From positions 3,985 through 67,984 of the forward strand of contig NZ_JBNCMT010000032.1 in NCBI RefSeq assembly GCF_049846925.1: DNA of 64,000 nucleotides, written 5' to 3'. Origin of the DNA: Brevibacillus_H sp049846925. GTDB taxonomy: Bacteria; Bacillota; Bacilli; Brevibacillales; Brevibacillaceae. Below the pieces are notes generated by a model. It saw only the letters and a list, made by a program, of their open reading frames with translations. It was not told the origin of the DNA and did no database searches. Below are positions 33,010 to 40,853 of this stretch, one piece after another (within the stretch, counting starts at the first letter, position 1; the number at the start of each line of letters is the position of its first letter). The position numbers were made by a program, and so were the translations under genes.

Positions 33010-34219
33010 ATTTCTGTTAGTCCTTTTAATTGTCTCTTTGACGTTGGTTGCAACAGGATGCTGGGATCAGGTGGAAATTGATGAGCGAGGGTTCGTTATT
33101 GGTGTTGCGATTGATCTTCCCAAATCAAAAGAATTGAAAGAAAAGGCGAAGAGAGAAGCTCCTGACAAACCACACGGCAAGCATCGGTTTGTAGTGACGC
33201 AGCAATTTGTTATTCCAGGAGCATTAACGCAAAATACTGCAAATAAAACCGATCAGGCATTTTTGAATATTACGTCGGAAGGTGGAACCATGTTTGAGGT
33301 TACTCGGGAACTCGCAACGAGAACGAGTCGCTCTCCGTTTTTTCAACATCTTAAGGTTCTTGTAATCTCTGAGGATGTTGCTCGCAAAAAATATGCATTC
33401 GGTGACACTCTTGATTTTTTCATTCGTGATCAGGAAATGCGGCGCAGCACAAAAGTGTTGATATCCAAGGGTAATGCGAGAAGTACAATTGAAATCAACC
33501 CAAAGAATGAAAAGTTGCCCGTTATGTACATTGATTCAATTGTACGAAATTCAAAAAAAAGTGCCAGAATGTTGAAGGAGACGAGAGTCGGCGATGTGCA
33601 TGAATATCTTCTGAGTGGGGAGAGTTTTGTTATTCCGAGAATTATTGCTGACACCAAGGAAGTCAAAGTGGCTGGTGGAGCTGTTTTTAATGGGTCAGAT
33701 CATCGAATGGTCGGTTTTCTCGGAGAGGAGGAGACAGAGGGGCTGAATTTTATTCGTGGCAATATCACTGGAGGGTTATTAAAGGTTGGTGTATATGATA
33801 ACCTGGTTATTTTTGAGATTCAGGAATCAAAACAAAAGATCAAAGCAAATGTGAAAGACATCAATCAAATGGAGATTGTTATTTCCATCGATGCAGAGGG
33901 AAATCTTGTAGAGTCATTCGAACGTATCGATTTTCTTCGTGAGGATGTCAGCTCGAAATTGGAAAAGAAGATTGCAGAAGAAATAGAGCGGTTGGCAAAT
34001 GATGCCATTCGTAAGTCTCAAAAAGAGTTCAAAATAGATTTTCTTGGTCTGGGTAAGTACGTATATCAGCATCATTACAAACTCTGGAAAACGATCAAAA
34101 ATGATTGGGATCAGGGAAGAAACTATTTCACAAAATGTAAAATACGAGTTGAAGCAAAGGTAAAGCTTAGGCAGACTGGCGGTATCATCAATAAATCAGA
34201 ACGTTTGCGAAGCGGGTGA
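33002..34219 (+). CDS. Spore germination receptor C lipoprotein (Ger(x)C)
   Basis: A 405-aa Ger(x)C lipoprotein. The signal ends in the lipobox VATGC, directly followed by the family hallmark WDQVEIDERGFVIGVAID. Domain boundaries follow GerBC: a first region to about residue 200, then HRMVGFLGEEETEGLNFIRGNITGG in the second. It attaches to the outer surface of the inner spore membrane and completes the receptor. It overlaps the B gene by 8 nt; a tiny gene follows 4 nt later. Confidence 0.95.
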   Translation: MRKFLLVLLIVSLTLVATGCWDQVEIDERGFVIGVAIDLPKSKELKEKAKREAPDKPHGKHRFVVTQQFVIPGALTQNTANKTDQAFLNITSEGGTMFEVTRELATRTSRSPFFQHLKVLVISEDVARKKYAFGDTLDFFIRDQEMRRSTKVLISKGNARSTIEINPKNEKLPVMYIDSIVRNSKKSARMLKETRVGDVHEYLLSGESFVIPRIIADTKEVKVAGGAVFNGSDHRMVGFLGEEETEGLNFIRGNITGGLLKVGVYDNLVIFEIQESKQKIKANVKDINQMEIVISIDAEGNLVESFERIDFLREDVSSKLEKKIAEEIERLANDAIRKSQKEFKIDFLGLGKYVYQHHYKLWKTIKNDWDQGRNYFTKCKIRVEAKVKLRQTGGIINKSERLRSG

Positions 34220-34223
34220 TAGT

Positions 34224-34370
34224 ATGTGGAAAACGATCTCGGGATTTTTGCCGTCGAAGCTTATTTTATTTATCGCCATCCTCTCATTTCTTGTTCCGCT
34301 TATCTGTTACAAAATCAATCAAAAGTTACACAAGCTGATCGATCCTCCCTGGAAGAAGAGCAAGCCATAA
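34224..34370 (+). CDS. Tiny single-helix membrane protein ending the germination operon
   Basis: A 48-aa protein (MWKTISGFLPSKLI... IDPPWKKSKP) with one hydrophobic helix (about residues 12-28) and a basic C-terminus carrying DPPWKK. It starts 4 nt after the ger C stop codon behind GCGGGTGAT, so it is translated from the same mRNA. Some Bacillus ger operons carry small D-type membrane proteins that modulate receptor function; these usually have two helices, so equivalence is only suggested. Confidence 0.7.
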   Translation: MWKTISGFLPSKLILFIAILSFLVPLICYKINQKLHKLIDPPWKKSKP

Positions 34371-34439
34371 CTCTTTTTCAATATTTCTAAAAACGTTTGG
34401 AGAAACTACCATAAGTGTTTTATTTTTGGAGGTGCAACC

Positions 34440-35474
34440 ATGCAGGAAAATAAGCAGATCAAATTAACATCAGCAGAAATCTCACAGCTTTGGTCTATGT
34501 ATATGAATGACAGTGCTGCTTTTCCGATACTCACTTACTTTTTGAACAAAGTGGAAGACAGGGAGATAAAATCACTATTAGAGTCGAGTGTACAAATATG
34601 TCAACTTCATCTTCAAAAGTTCGCAGAATTTTTTAAAGGGGAAGGAATTCCTGTTCCACATGGATTTACAATCGAAAAAGATGTAGATTTGCATGCACCC
34701 AAACTGTTCTCAGATACTTACGTTTTAAACTTTTTACATCATTTGCTTAAAGTAGGCCTGCATGCGCAAAGTATCAATTTATCGGTTGCAACGAGGAAAG
34801 ACGTTTCAACCTTTTTTGCAGATTGCATAATCCGGGATATCGAGTTGTATGAGAGGATCAAGGATGCTTTACTGTCAAAAGGGTTGTATATCCGGGCACC
34901 GCATATTCCTGCACCGAAGCAGGTTGATTTTGTGAAAGATCAAGGATTCTTAACAGGATTCTTTGGCGAAAAAAGACCACTTACGGTTACGGAAATCACT
35001 CCTTTATATACAAACCTAATCAGAAATGCTTTAGGTGTTGCTACTATGATCGGATTTAGCCAAGTTTCACAGGACCGGGAAGTCACTCAATTTTTATTAA
35101 GAGGCAGAGACATTGCCAAAAAGCATTGTGACATTTTTGGCTCAGCCTTAAAAGAGAGTTATCTTCCTGTACCGATGACCTGGGATTCTGAAGTTACCGA
35201 AACAACGCAGCGTGTTTTTTCTGACAAGTTGATGATGCATGTTACAACTGCTTTAATCGGCGTGAGCATTCAGTATTATGGTCTTGCGATCACGATGAGT
35301 CCGAGAAGAGACTTAGGCCAAATGTACAATAGACTCATAGCGGAGATTCAATTATTTGCGGAGGATGGAGCAAATCTCATGATTAAGCATGGATGGTTAG
35401 AAGAGGCACCAAAAGCACCAGACAGAAATGAATTAGCAAATGAAAAAAGGGAGACAGAAATCTATGCACTTTAA
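34440..35474 (+). CDS. DUF3231 family protein (two tandem domains)
   Basis: A 344-aa helical protein of the DUF3231 family, common in spore-formers. Two repeats can be seen: the first begins KLTSAEISQLWSMYMNDSAAFPILTYFLNKVED and the second TVTEITPLYTNLIRNALGVATMIGFSQVSQDREV, each followed by a KHC-like or QLHLQKF helix and an IPVPHGF/LPVPMTWD loop. The fold is expected to be a ferritin-like four-helix bundle, but its function is unknown; several relatives are in spore coats or forespores. It is preceded by TTTTTGGAGGTG. It lies 70 nt after the germination operon and may be separate. Confidence 0.88.
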   Translation: MQENKQIKLTSAEISQLWSMYMNDSAAFPILTYFLNKVEDREIKSLLESSVQICQLHLQKFAEFFKGEGIPVPHGFTIEKDVDLHAPKLFSDTYVLNFLHHLLKVGLHAQSINLSVATRKDVSTFFADCIIRDIELYERIKDALLSKGLYIRAPHIPAPKQVDFVKDQGFLTGFFGEKRPLTVTEITPLYTNLIRNALGVATMIGFSQVSQDREVTQFLLRGRDIAKKHCDIFGSALKESYLPVPMTWDSEVTETTQRVFSDKLMMHVTTALIGVSIQYYGLAITMSPRRDLGQMYNRLIAEIQLFAEDGANLMIKHGWLEEAPKAPDRNELANEKRETEIYAL

Positions 35475-35477
35475 AGA

Positions 35478-35507
35478 TTGACATAAAACCAAAAGGTTTC
35501 ATATAAT
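35478..35507 (+). promoter_or_regulatory. Promoter of the SRPBCC-arsR pair
   Basis: TTGACA (35478-35483), an 18-nt spacer and TATAAT (35502-35507). The first operator palindrome lies inside the spacer. Confidence 0.8.
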
Positions 35508-35529
35508 CAAAAGCGAAACCAAATGGTTT
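35486..35529 (+). promoter_or_regulatory. Twin palindromic operators, probably for the ArsR repressor
   Basis: AAACC-AAAA-GGTTT (35486-35499) lies between -35 and -10, and AAACC-AAAT-GGTTT (35516-35529) lies just downstream. Their starts are 30 bp apart, about three helical turns, so dimers would sit on the same face. Confidence 0.7.
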
Positions 35530-35558
35530 TACTTTAAGGGCAAGAAGGAGAATACATC

Positions 35559-35993
35559 ATGGAAACAAATAACGCGAATACAATTCAGGACATCAAGCAA
35601 ACGGCAACTTTCAATGCGCCTATCCAAAAAGTATGGGAAGCCGTATCCTCTTCAGAAGGCATTGCATCCTGGTTTATGCCGAATGATTTTCAGCCGGTTG
35701 TCGGTCATGAATTCCATATCCAATCACCTTTTGGACCGTCACCTTGCAAAGTATTGGAAATTGAAGCTCCTCATCGTCTCAGCTTTGCGTGGGACACAGA
35801 TGGTTGGATTGTAACCTTTCAATTGAAGGAAGTAGGAAATCAAACGGAGTTTACGGTTGTTCATGCCGGATGGAAGCAGCCGGGAGAAATGGTTCCAAAA
35901 GCAAAAGAAGATGCATCTGTCATTCGTGACCGCATGAACTTTGGATGGCAGTCTCTTGTTAATGACAAGCTTCGCAAAGTAGTTGAGGAATAA
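35559..35993 (+). CDS. SRPBCC/AHSA1-family (START-like) protein
   Basis: A 144-aa Aha1 C-terminal-like (PF08327) lipid- or ligand-binding fold protein: FNAPIQKVWEAVSSSEGIASWFMP at the start, then GHEFHIQSPFGPSPCKVLEIEAPHRLSFAWDTDG, and WQSLVNDKLRKVVEE at the end. Its gene precedes, and is translationally coupled (1-nt overlap) to, the ArsR repressor, a widespread pairing. A role in sensing or sequestering a hydrophobic ligand is plausible but unproven. GAAGGAG precedes the ATG. Confidence 0.9.
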   Translation: METNNANTIQDIKQTATFNAPIQKVWEAVSSSEGIASWFMPNDFQPVVGHEFHIQSPFGPSPCKVLEIEAPHRLSFAWDTDGWIVTFQLKEVGNQTEFTVVHAGWKQPGEMVPKAKEDASVIRDRMNFGWQSLVNDKLRKVVEE

Positions 35994-36325
35994 TGTCGGC
36001 ATTACAAAAACATGATGTTTTTCAAGCGATAGCCGATCCTACACGAAGAGAGATTCTGAAATTACTATCACAACAAGATTTGCCTATATCCGAGCTGACT
36101 TCCCATTTCCCGATGAGCCGTACCGCTATTGCAAAGCATCTGCACATTCTTGCAGAGGCAGAGTTGGTCAGTGGACAGAAGGTAGGGAGAGAAAAGCGTT
36201 TTCGGTTGCATCCCGAACCGCTCGCTGAATTACAAGAGTGGTTGTCCTATTACGAACAGTTTTGGAATAACAAGTTATCCATGCTGCGATTTGTGGTGGA
36301 ATCCAAGGGGCAGGATGGGGGATAA
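35993..36325 (+). CDS. ArsR-family transcriptional repressor
   Basis: A 110-aa winged-helix repressor: VFQAIADPTRREILKLLSQQDLPISELTSHFPMSRTAIAKHLHILAEAELVSGQKVGREKRFRLHPEPL is the canonical helix-turn-helix plus wing. No metal-binding Cys cluster (ELCVCDL type) is present, so it is a non-metal ArsR of the SRPBCC-linked (SdpR-like) group. It probably autoregulates through the two AAACCAAAWGGTTT palindromes upstream. Confidence 0.92.
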   Translation: MSALQKHDVFQAIADPTRREILKLLSQQDLPISELTSHFPMSRTAIAKHLHILAEAELVSGQKVGREKRFRLHPEPLAELQEWLSYYEQFWNNKLSMLRFVVESKGQDGG

Positions 36326-36331
36326 CTAAAG

Positions 36332-36358
36332 AAGACACTATCAGGTGTCTTTTTTTAT
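36332..36358 (+). terminator. Terminator of the SRPBCC-arsR operon
   Basis: AAGACAC/GGTGTCTT stem with a T7 run. Confidence 0.85.
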
Positions 36359-36487
36359 TTTACCATTTCAGTCTTCAAAAATAAGAAGAGAAAACACATC
36401 GCCCGATTATTACGATTCAAGAGTATGGCTGATGGCATTCAACAAATTGCTTTCATACTATTGAAGTAATTCGCGTACGAATCGGAG

Positions 36488-37123
36488 GTGGCTTCTATTA
36501 TAAATTTCACCCGTCAATTTTTCATAGATAAGAATGATTTGGCGTCGGTTGGTACAAACCCTTACTTCATCCTACAACCAGGATATCAGCTTGTATTAAA
36601 AGGAGAAGAAGAAGGAAATAAAATCAAGGTAATTATCACCGTACTAAATCAAACCAAAATGATTAATGGGGTAAAAACAAGAATTGTAGAAGAAAAAGAA
36701 TTTCAAAATGGACGAATTGTTGAGATTTCTAGGAATTTCTTTGCTATTTCCAAAACAAATAACAGCGTATTTTACTTCGGTGAAGATGTCGATATTTTTA
36801 ATGAACAGGGCAAAATCGTCAGTCACGAAGGGTCCTGGCGTGCCGGAAGAAACGGCGCAAAAGCAGGACTAATCATGCCAGGAATCCCGCTAAATGGCGC
36901 AAAATACTTTCAAGAACAGGCAACGGGTGTCGCTTTGGATCGTTCTGAAATAATCACTGTGACCGCTACCATTCAAATACCGAAAGGGACATTCCGTAAT
37001 GTTCTGAAAATAAGAGAAACTACACCATTGGAACCTGGCGTAATAGATTTCAAGTTTTATGCTCGGGGAATCGGATTAATCAAAGATGGGCCGGTGTCAT
37101 TGGTGAAACGTTGTTTTATATAA
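36488..37123 (+). CDS. Conserved protein of unknown function
   Basis: About 211 aa, no signal peptide or membrane helix. The sequence matches by eye a widespread uncharacterised family: NPYFILQPGYQLVLKG, TVLNQTKMINGVKTRIVEEKEFQNGRIVEISRNFFAIS, FYFGEDVDIF...GSWRAGRNGAKAGLIMPGIP, and ETTPLEPGVIDFKFYARGIGLIKDGPVSLV; alternating beta strands suggest a beta-rich fold. The start is odd: GTG 36488 overlaps the GGAGG at 36484-36488, while ATT 36497 has ideal spacing and no ATG exists nearby. Monocistronic. Confidence 0.7.
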   Translation: MASIINFTRQFFIDKNDLASVGTNPYFILQPGYQLVLKGEEEGNKIKVIITVLNQTKMINGVKTRIVEEKEFQNGRIVEISRNFFAISKTNNSVFYFGEDVDIFNEQGKIVSHEGSWRAGRNGAKAGLIMPGIPLNGAKYFQEQATGVALDRSEIITVTATIQIPKGTFRNVLKIRETTPLEPGVIDFKFYARGIGLIKDGPVSLVKRCFI

Positions 37124-37141
37124 ATAAGGAATATATATTCG

Positions 37142-37172
37142 AGACGCCACTACATTTGTAGGCGTCTTTTTT
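37142..37172 (+). terminator. Terminator after the 211-aa protein gene
   Basis: AGACGCC-ac-TAC/GTA-GGCGTCT stem with an ATTT loop and a T6 run. Confidence 0.85.
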
Positions 37173-37383
37173 CTTTGCAATTGAATGGGTAGAGTACTTT
37201 GCGATAAAAACAAATTGGGCACTTCAATCAGAACTTCATTGGCATTTGCCTAATATCATAATCAAAAGCCTAGGCTATACGGAATGTATGTTCGTAGATG
37301 TAGCTAAAGCTTATGTGTATATTGCCTCGCGTATGGCGTGGTCGACGTACTTCAGAATCATTAGGTAGACTGGAGGACTCATC

Positions 37384-39891
37384 ATGTTTTTTGAATTTCA
37401 GCTTTCTTCCCAGATATTCGGACGCATTGTCAGGAACCGAATCAGGGCAATTCAGCCCTGTATTGACCAAGAGTTCGACTTTGAAGGAGCAAAGTTTGTC
37501 ATCGACCACATCGATGTACCAGATGTGACCACTGTGCAGAAGCAGTCGAATCCCACCCAGATCGTGTGGATTTTATTTCCACGAAATTATACCTTTTTCA
37601 CTGTCCCTTACTTGCAAGTCAAACAAGCGTTGACCGTACGATTAGTGAATAACATTGATCTCGTGCAGAACGGGCCCAATCCAAGCCAACTACAAGAGTT
37701 TACTGTCTTTCCAGTTTTCAATGTATGGGTAGAGGTTATGTCACCTCGGGTTGGACAAGGCGGGCCCATCCAACTTCAGTATAAGTTAGACCATATCGAC
37801 TATGGAACGTTGAGTGACTTGCTGCCCCCTGCAATCAAGTCACAAATCGAAGCTGTTTTTGCCAGTTATCGTTTAGCTCCTACACAGATCGATCTGTCGC
37901 CATTGTCCAGAATATTGAACCGTCCGGTGACTGCCATCAATGCTGGAATTACGACTAACAGCGGGGGGGATTTCGTTGCTTTGCGTGTGGAGATCCGTCC
38001 TGACGAAGACCTGAGACCTGAATTCTTTACTCAGGATCCAGTGAACCTGTTAAACGGAGGCAGCTGGGCGATGCTTGCGGACGCACGTATTTTCCAAGAA
38101 GAAGCAACTAACAAGATCAGAAAGGGTCTGGCTAACGTAGCGAAGTTCAAGCTGAGGAGGGGGCCGTCGGTATCTTGGGATCCCAGAGGTCCCGCTCTGG
38201 ATATCAGCTTCGGAGGTGAGCTGATAGATGCCTGCCCTTTTTTCATAGACGATATTGACATGGACGTTGAAGCCAAGATCCGTGCGGTTTTATCAGTTCC
38301 GATGACAAATGTATTGAGGACACACTATCACATCGATGCTGCTGCGTCAGACATAGTAGAAGAGGTTGCATGTGCGGTGACTGCTGCTTTACTGTGGCCA
38401 GGCGTTGGGGCGATTTTGTTCGATCGTGACAAGATCGACTTGCCGAAATTCCTGCTTGGTGCGCTGATTGGTCCACTAATTCGGCTCATTGCCGCCATCT
38501 TTACAATTGAGACGCAAGGATTGGAGGATGACATTTCTAGGGATCTCGGGAGCAACTGCAAAAAGCAAAACGACGAGAATTATGAATGCGATGACAATAT
38601 AAATCTTACCCTATCTGGTCTCGGCGGACGCCTAAATCTCATGACGATCCGAGGGGTTCCCCAGGGTCCCGTCCTTGGTGGTGTCGTAGTAAACCAACGC
38701 GAATTGCCTCCAGGGGGAATCATTAGCGTGGATGTCATCCCATTCGAATGGACAGTTGAGGGCAGATGTCGTTCGGGCTTCTCCATCGTAAACAAGGCCA
38801 CTATCCTAGTTGCTGTACAACCCCCAGTCGCCCTCTGTTCAGCGAGGATTATTGACGATCCGCTGGATGAATTCACGCTGACGATTGGTAACAATGAGGT
38901 TACCATTCGACCCAAGTTCAAGCCGGAGTACGTGAATAACCCTTATCCTTGCCATGTTCGCTTAATTACCACAAGAGGGGTACGGACAATCACGATTCCA
39001 CCGCCACAAGCGATAACAGGCCAAGAAGCTCGTGAGCTGGAAAGAGAAAGGGTGGTGGCAATTGCCTCTTGCTATAGATGGGAGCGACCAATCACGCCGA
39101 GACAGGAGATTGAGTGGCTCATCGACCCGCCCTTCCGAATCAGACGCTTCCTTCAACTCTGGCAGGTGGTGGTAAACAACCTCCGATCGATCGATCAAAT
39201 TCGGGTGATTGACAGGGAGGGTAGGAGGATACTGTCCGCTCTACCTTCGTGGTCTGGAGTGGCGCATCTGGCCCTCATTCGTGAAGGGGAGAGTGCACCT
39301 TCGGAGTTGTTGCTTGAGCTTGAAGGCGTAAGCGATGAGAACCAAAAGCCACTGGAATTGGCTGTACAACAGGTTCTGTACGTTCATCGAGCATCTGTTT
39401 CTGCACCCAGAGGTTTACGTAACCTTTCATTCGAGAGGGAAGGTGGTAGACATCTGCTAGTCCATACTTCACCTTACGAGGAACGCCGATGGGATGTCAG
39501 CACCCCAATAGCACCAGTGCTAATGAGCGTCATGGCCAACAGCGGACGGGTCGATTCGGAAATGGCGGTTATGCACAGTGGCAAGCAAGTCACCTCTTCC
39601 GTGACACCGAGAGTATCGGAAATGCTAAAGAGAGTTCGCCCGCAACTGAAGGAGATCAACACGATCGGCAACCCTAAAGTTGGAGGATTCAAGGAAACCT
39701 TGTATTTGGGATCGAAGCAAGGAGGTTCGCTGTTCGACCTCTCCGACCCGCTGAAACCTCGTGAAATCCAAACCTTCTATAGTAAGCCCTGGTTCGAGCG
39801 CACGGCGCTTTCAGATCGTTTACTTGCCAGATATGATCCAGAAAGAGGAATGATTGACATATTTGAAGCAATTGCATCTCGAACCATTTAG
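37384..39891 (+). CDS. Large protein of unknown function (835 aa)
   Basis: I do not recognise a family. The N-terminal half has features of a lipid-binding (TULIP-like) fold: a repeated pattern of amphipathic helices and beta strands (GRIVRNRIRAIQPCIDQEFDFEGAKFVIDHIDV; later EEATNKIRKGLANVAKFKLRRGPSVSW), two Cys-containing stretches and a hydrophobic helix near residues 360-383 (FLLGALIGPLIRLIAAIF). The C-terminal half is beta-rich and ends in a charged tail. No signal peptide. Base composition is visibly GC-richer than the flanks, suggesting horizontal acquisition. ATG 37384 follows TGGAGGACTC. It is the last gene before the TOMM cluster. Confidence 0.7.
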   Translation: MFFEFQLSSQIFGRIVRNRIRAIQPCIDQEFDFEGAKFVIDHIDVPDVTTVQKQSNPTQIVWILFPRNYTFFTVPYLQVKQALTVRLVNNIDLVQNGPNPSQLQEFTVFPVFNVWVEVMSPRVGQGGPIQLQYKLDHIDYGTLSDLLPPAIKSQIEAVFASYRLAPTQIDLSPLSRILNRPVTAINAGITTNSGGDFVALRVEIRPDEDLRPEFFTQDPVNLLNGGSWAMLADARIFQEEATNKIRKGLANVAKFKLRRGPSVSWDPRGPALDISFGGELIDACPFFIDDIDMDVEAKIRAVLSVPMTNVLRTHYHIDAAASDIVEEVACAVTAALLWPGVGAILFDRDKIDLPKFLLGALIGPLIRLIAAIFTIETQGLEDDISRDLGSNCKKQNDENYECDDNINLTLSGLGGRLNLMTIRGVPQGPVLGGVVVNQRELPPGGIISVDVIPFEWTVEGRCRSGFSIVNKATILVAVQPPVALCSARIIDDPLDEFTLTIGNNEVTIRPKFKPEYVNNPYPCHVRLITTRGVRTITIPPPQAITGQEARELERERVVAIASCYRWERPITPRQEIEWLIDPPFRIRRFLQLWQVVVNNLRSIDQIRVIDREGRRILSALPSWSGVAHLALIREGESAPSELLLELEGVSDENQKPLELAVQQVLYVHRASVSAPRGLRNLSFEREGGRHLLVHTSPYEERRWDVSTPIAPVLMSVMANSGRVDSEMAVMHSGKQVTSSVTPRVSEMLKRVRPQLKEINTIGNPKVGGFKETLYLGSKQGGSLFDLSDPLKPREIQTFYSKPWFERTALSDRLLARYDPERGMIDIFEAIASRTI

Positions 39892-40343
39892 TGTTTTATC
39901 AACAATTTATGCACGAACAGACTATCTTCCCAAAGGATAGAATAACTTAAGCTCGCCTTGGATGGCGGGCTCTTTCTCGTTCGTTTCTATTTTCATTTCG
40001 GATGGGTAATTAAGATCTCGATTGATCACCCTTTTGACCCTCAGGCCTATCTTTCTTAGGATTGCTATAGCATCTTTTTGTTCTTTCTTTCAAGCTAAGT
40101 GCGGCTTTATTAGGCAACTAAAGTAAAAAAATTGGCAAGGCATGATAAAAAGGCAATTTATTGAGTAACCATTAGCGGATGCTGTTACATAAATTTAAAG
40201 TATATTCGTCTGAGTATTCGTATAGTGGTCGGCTTCGTCCGTCCGGCTATTGTATCTCCGGGGTATATTCGTCATGTTGTTTTTCTGATTTATCGTTAAG
40301 TGGATGAAAAAAGCCATTAACTTAATGCTGGAGGCGGAAAAAA
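39892..40343 (+). other. Long intergenic region upstream of the TOMM precursor
   Basis: About 450 bases. It holds the terminator at 39949-39976, a weak hairpin near 40059-40081, and two exact copies of GTATATTCGTC (40200-40210 and 40263-40273, 63 bp apart) that could be regulator sites. I cannot fix a promoter with confidence; TTGAGT at 40161 with TACATA about 17 nt later is one candidate. Confidence 0.5.
39949..39976 (+). terminator. Terminator after the 835-aa gene
   Basis: AGCTCGCC/GGCGGGCT stem with a six-base loop, followed by CTTTCT. Confidence 0.65.
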
Positions 40344-40670
40344 ATGGATGATTTCAAAAAAGAACTAAAAAAGTTGAAGGTTGATCAATTCAAGGGTGGA
40401 GAAGTAACGCCTTGGGACAATGAAAAACAGAAAGATGCCATTTTGGTTCAGGGAAGATGCGGGCGTGGCAGTTGTTCTTGCAGATGTTCGTGTAATTGCT
40501 CCTGCAATTGTTCTTGTAACTGTTCCTGTAATTGTTCCTGTAATTGTTCTTGTAATTGTTCTTGTAATTGTTCTTGTAATTGTTCTTGTAATTGTTCCTG
40601 CAATTGCTCTTGTAGCTGTTTTTTTTGCACTTGCATTTTCCTATGCAGCCGTTGTTCCCGTCGCCGTTGA
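40344..40670 (+). CDS. Heterocycloanthracin/sonorensin-type TOMM precursor peptide with (CSCN)10 core
   Basis: A 108-aa precursor. The leader (residues 1-38) with FKKELKKLKVDQFKGGEVTPWD closely resembles heterocycloanthracin-family leaders. The core begins near RCGRGS and consists of CSCR, ten CSCN tetrapeptides and CSCS, then a tail C-FFC-TC-IFLC-SRC-SRRR. I count 30 Cys and 13 Ser in the repeat block, all candidates for thiazole/oxazole formation. Known relatives mostly use Cys-Xaa-Xaa repeats; strict Cys-Xaa alternation is unusual. A strong TGGAGGCGG precedes the ATG. The modification genes follow. The mature peptide is presumably an exported bacteriocin, but no target is known. Confidence 0.9.
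   Translation: MDDFKKELKKLKVDQFKGGEVTPWDNEKQKDAILVQGRCGRGSCSCRCSCNCSCNCSCNCSCNCSCNCSCNCSCNCSCNCSCNCSCNCSCSCFFCTCIFLCSRCSRRR
40482..40619 (+). repeat. 12-bp tandem repeats encoding CSCN
   Basis: Twelve 12-bp units, TGTTCTTGTAAT and near variants (TGTTCCTGTAAT, TGCTCCTGCAAT, TGTTCGTGTAAT). Four consecutive copies are identical. The block is followed by an 8-T run (40619-40626). Confidence 0.95.
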
Positions 40671-40710
40671 CTTCAGGTTCCTAATGGAAACTGTGACTGC
40701 CTGAGAAAAA

Positions 40711-40756
40711 GAGGTAGCCTTTGCATAGGTAAGTAGTTATCTGGCATAGGCTGCCT
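40711..40756 (+). promoter_or_regulatory. Stem-loop between precursor and modification genes
   Basis: GAGGTAGCCTTTGC (40711-40724) pairs imperfectly with GCATAGGCTGCCTC (40743-40756). No T run follows, so it looks like an attenuator or mRNA-stabilising structure that would favour precursor over enzyme synthesis. Confidence 0.6.
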
Positions 40757-40853
40757 CACTAAAGTTTTGGAATGAGGGACAAATAGCCATACATAAGATT
40801 ACTGTGCAAGTGATGGTACAGATTTGATAAAGGCTCATGTAAGGAGGAGTGAC

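Noticed and set aside
40482..40619. CRISPR-like repeat array
   Set aside because: Units are 12 bp, contiguous, without spacers and translate to the CSCN core.
40448..40636. Minus-strand frame coding (QLQE)n repeats and a plus-strand frame coding VIVLVIV repeats
   Set aside because: Both are shadows of the 12-bp tandem repeats of the TOMM precursor; neither has a ribosome binding site or protein-like ends.
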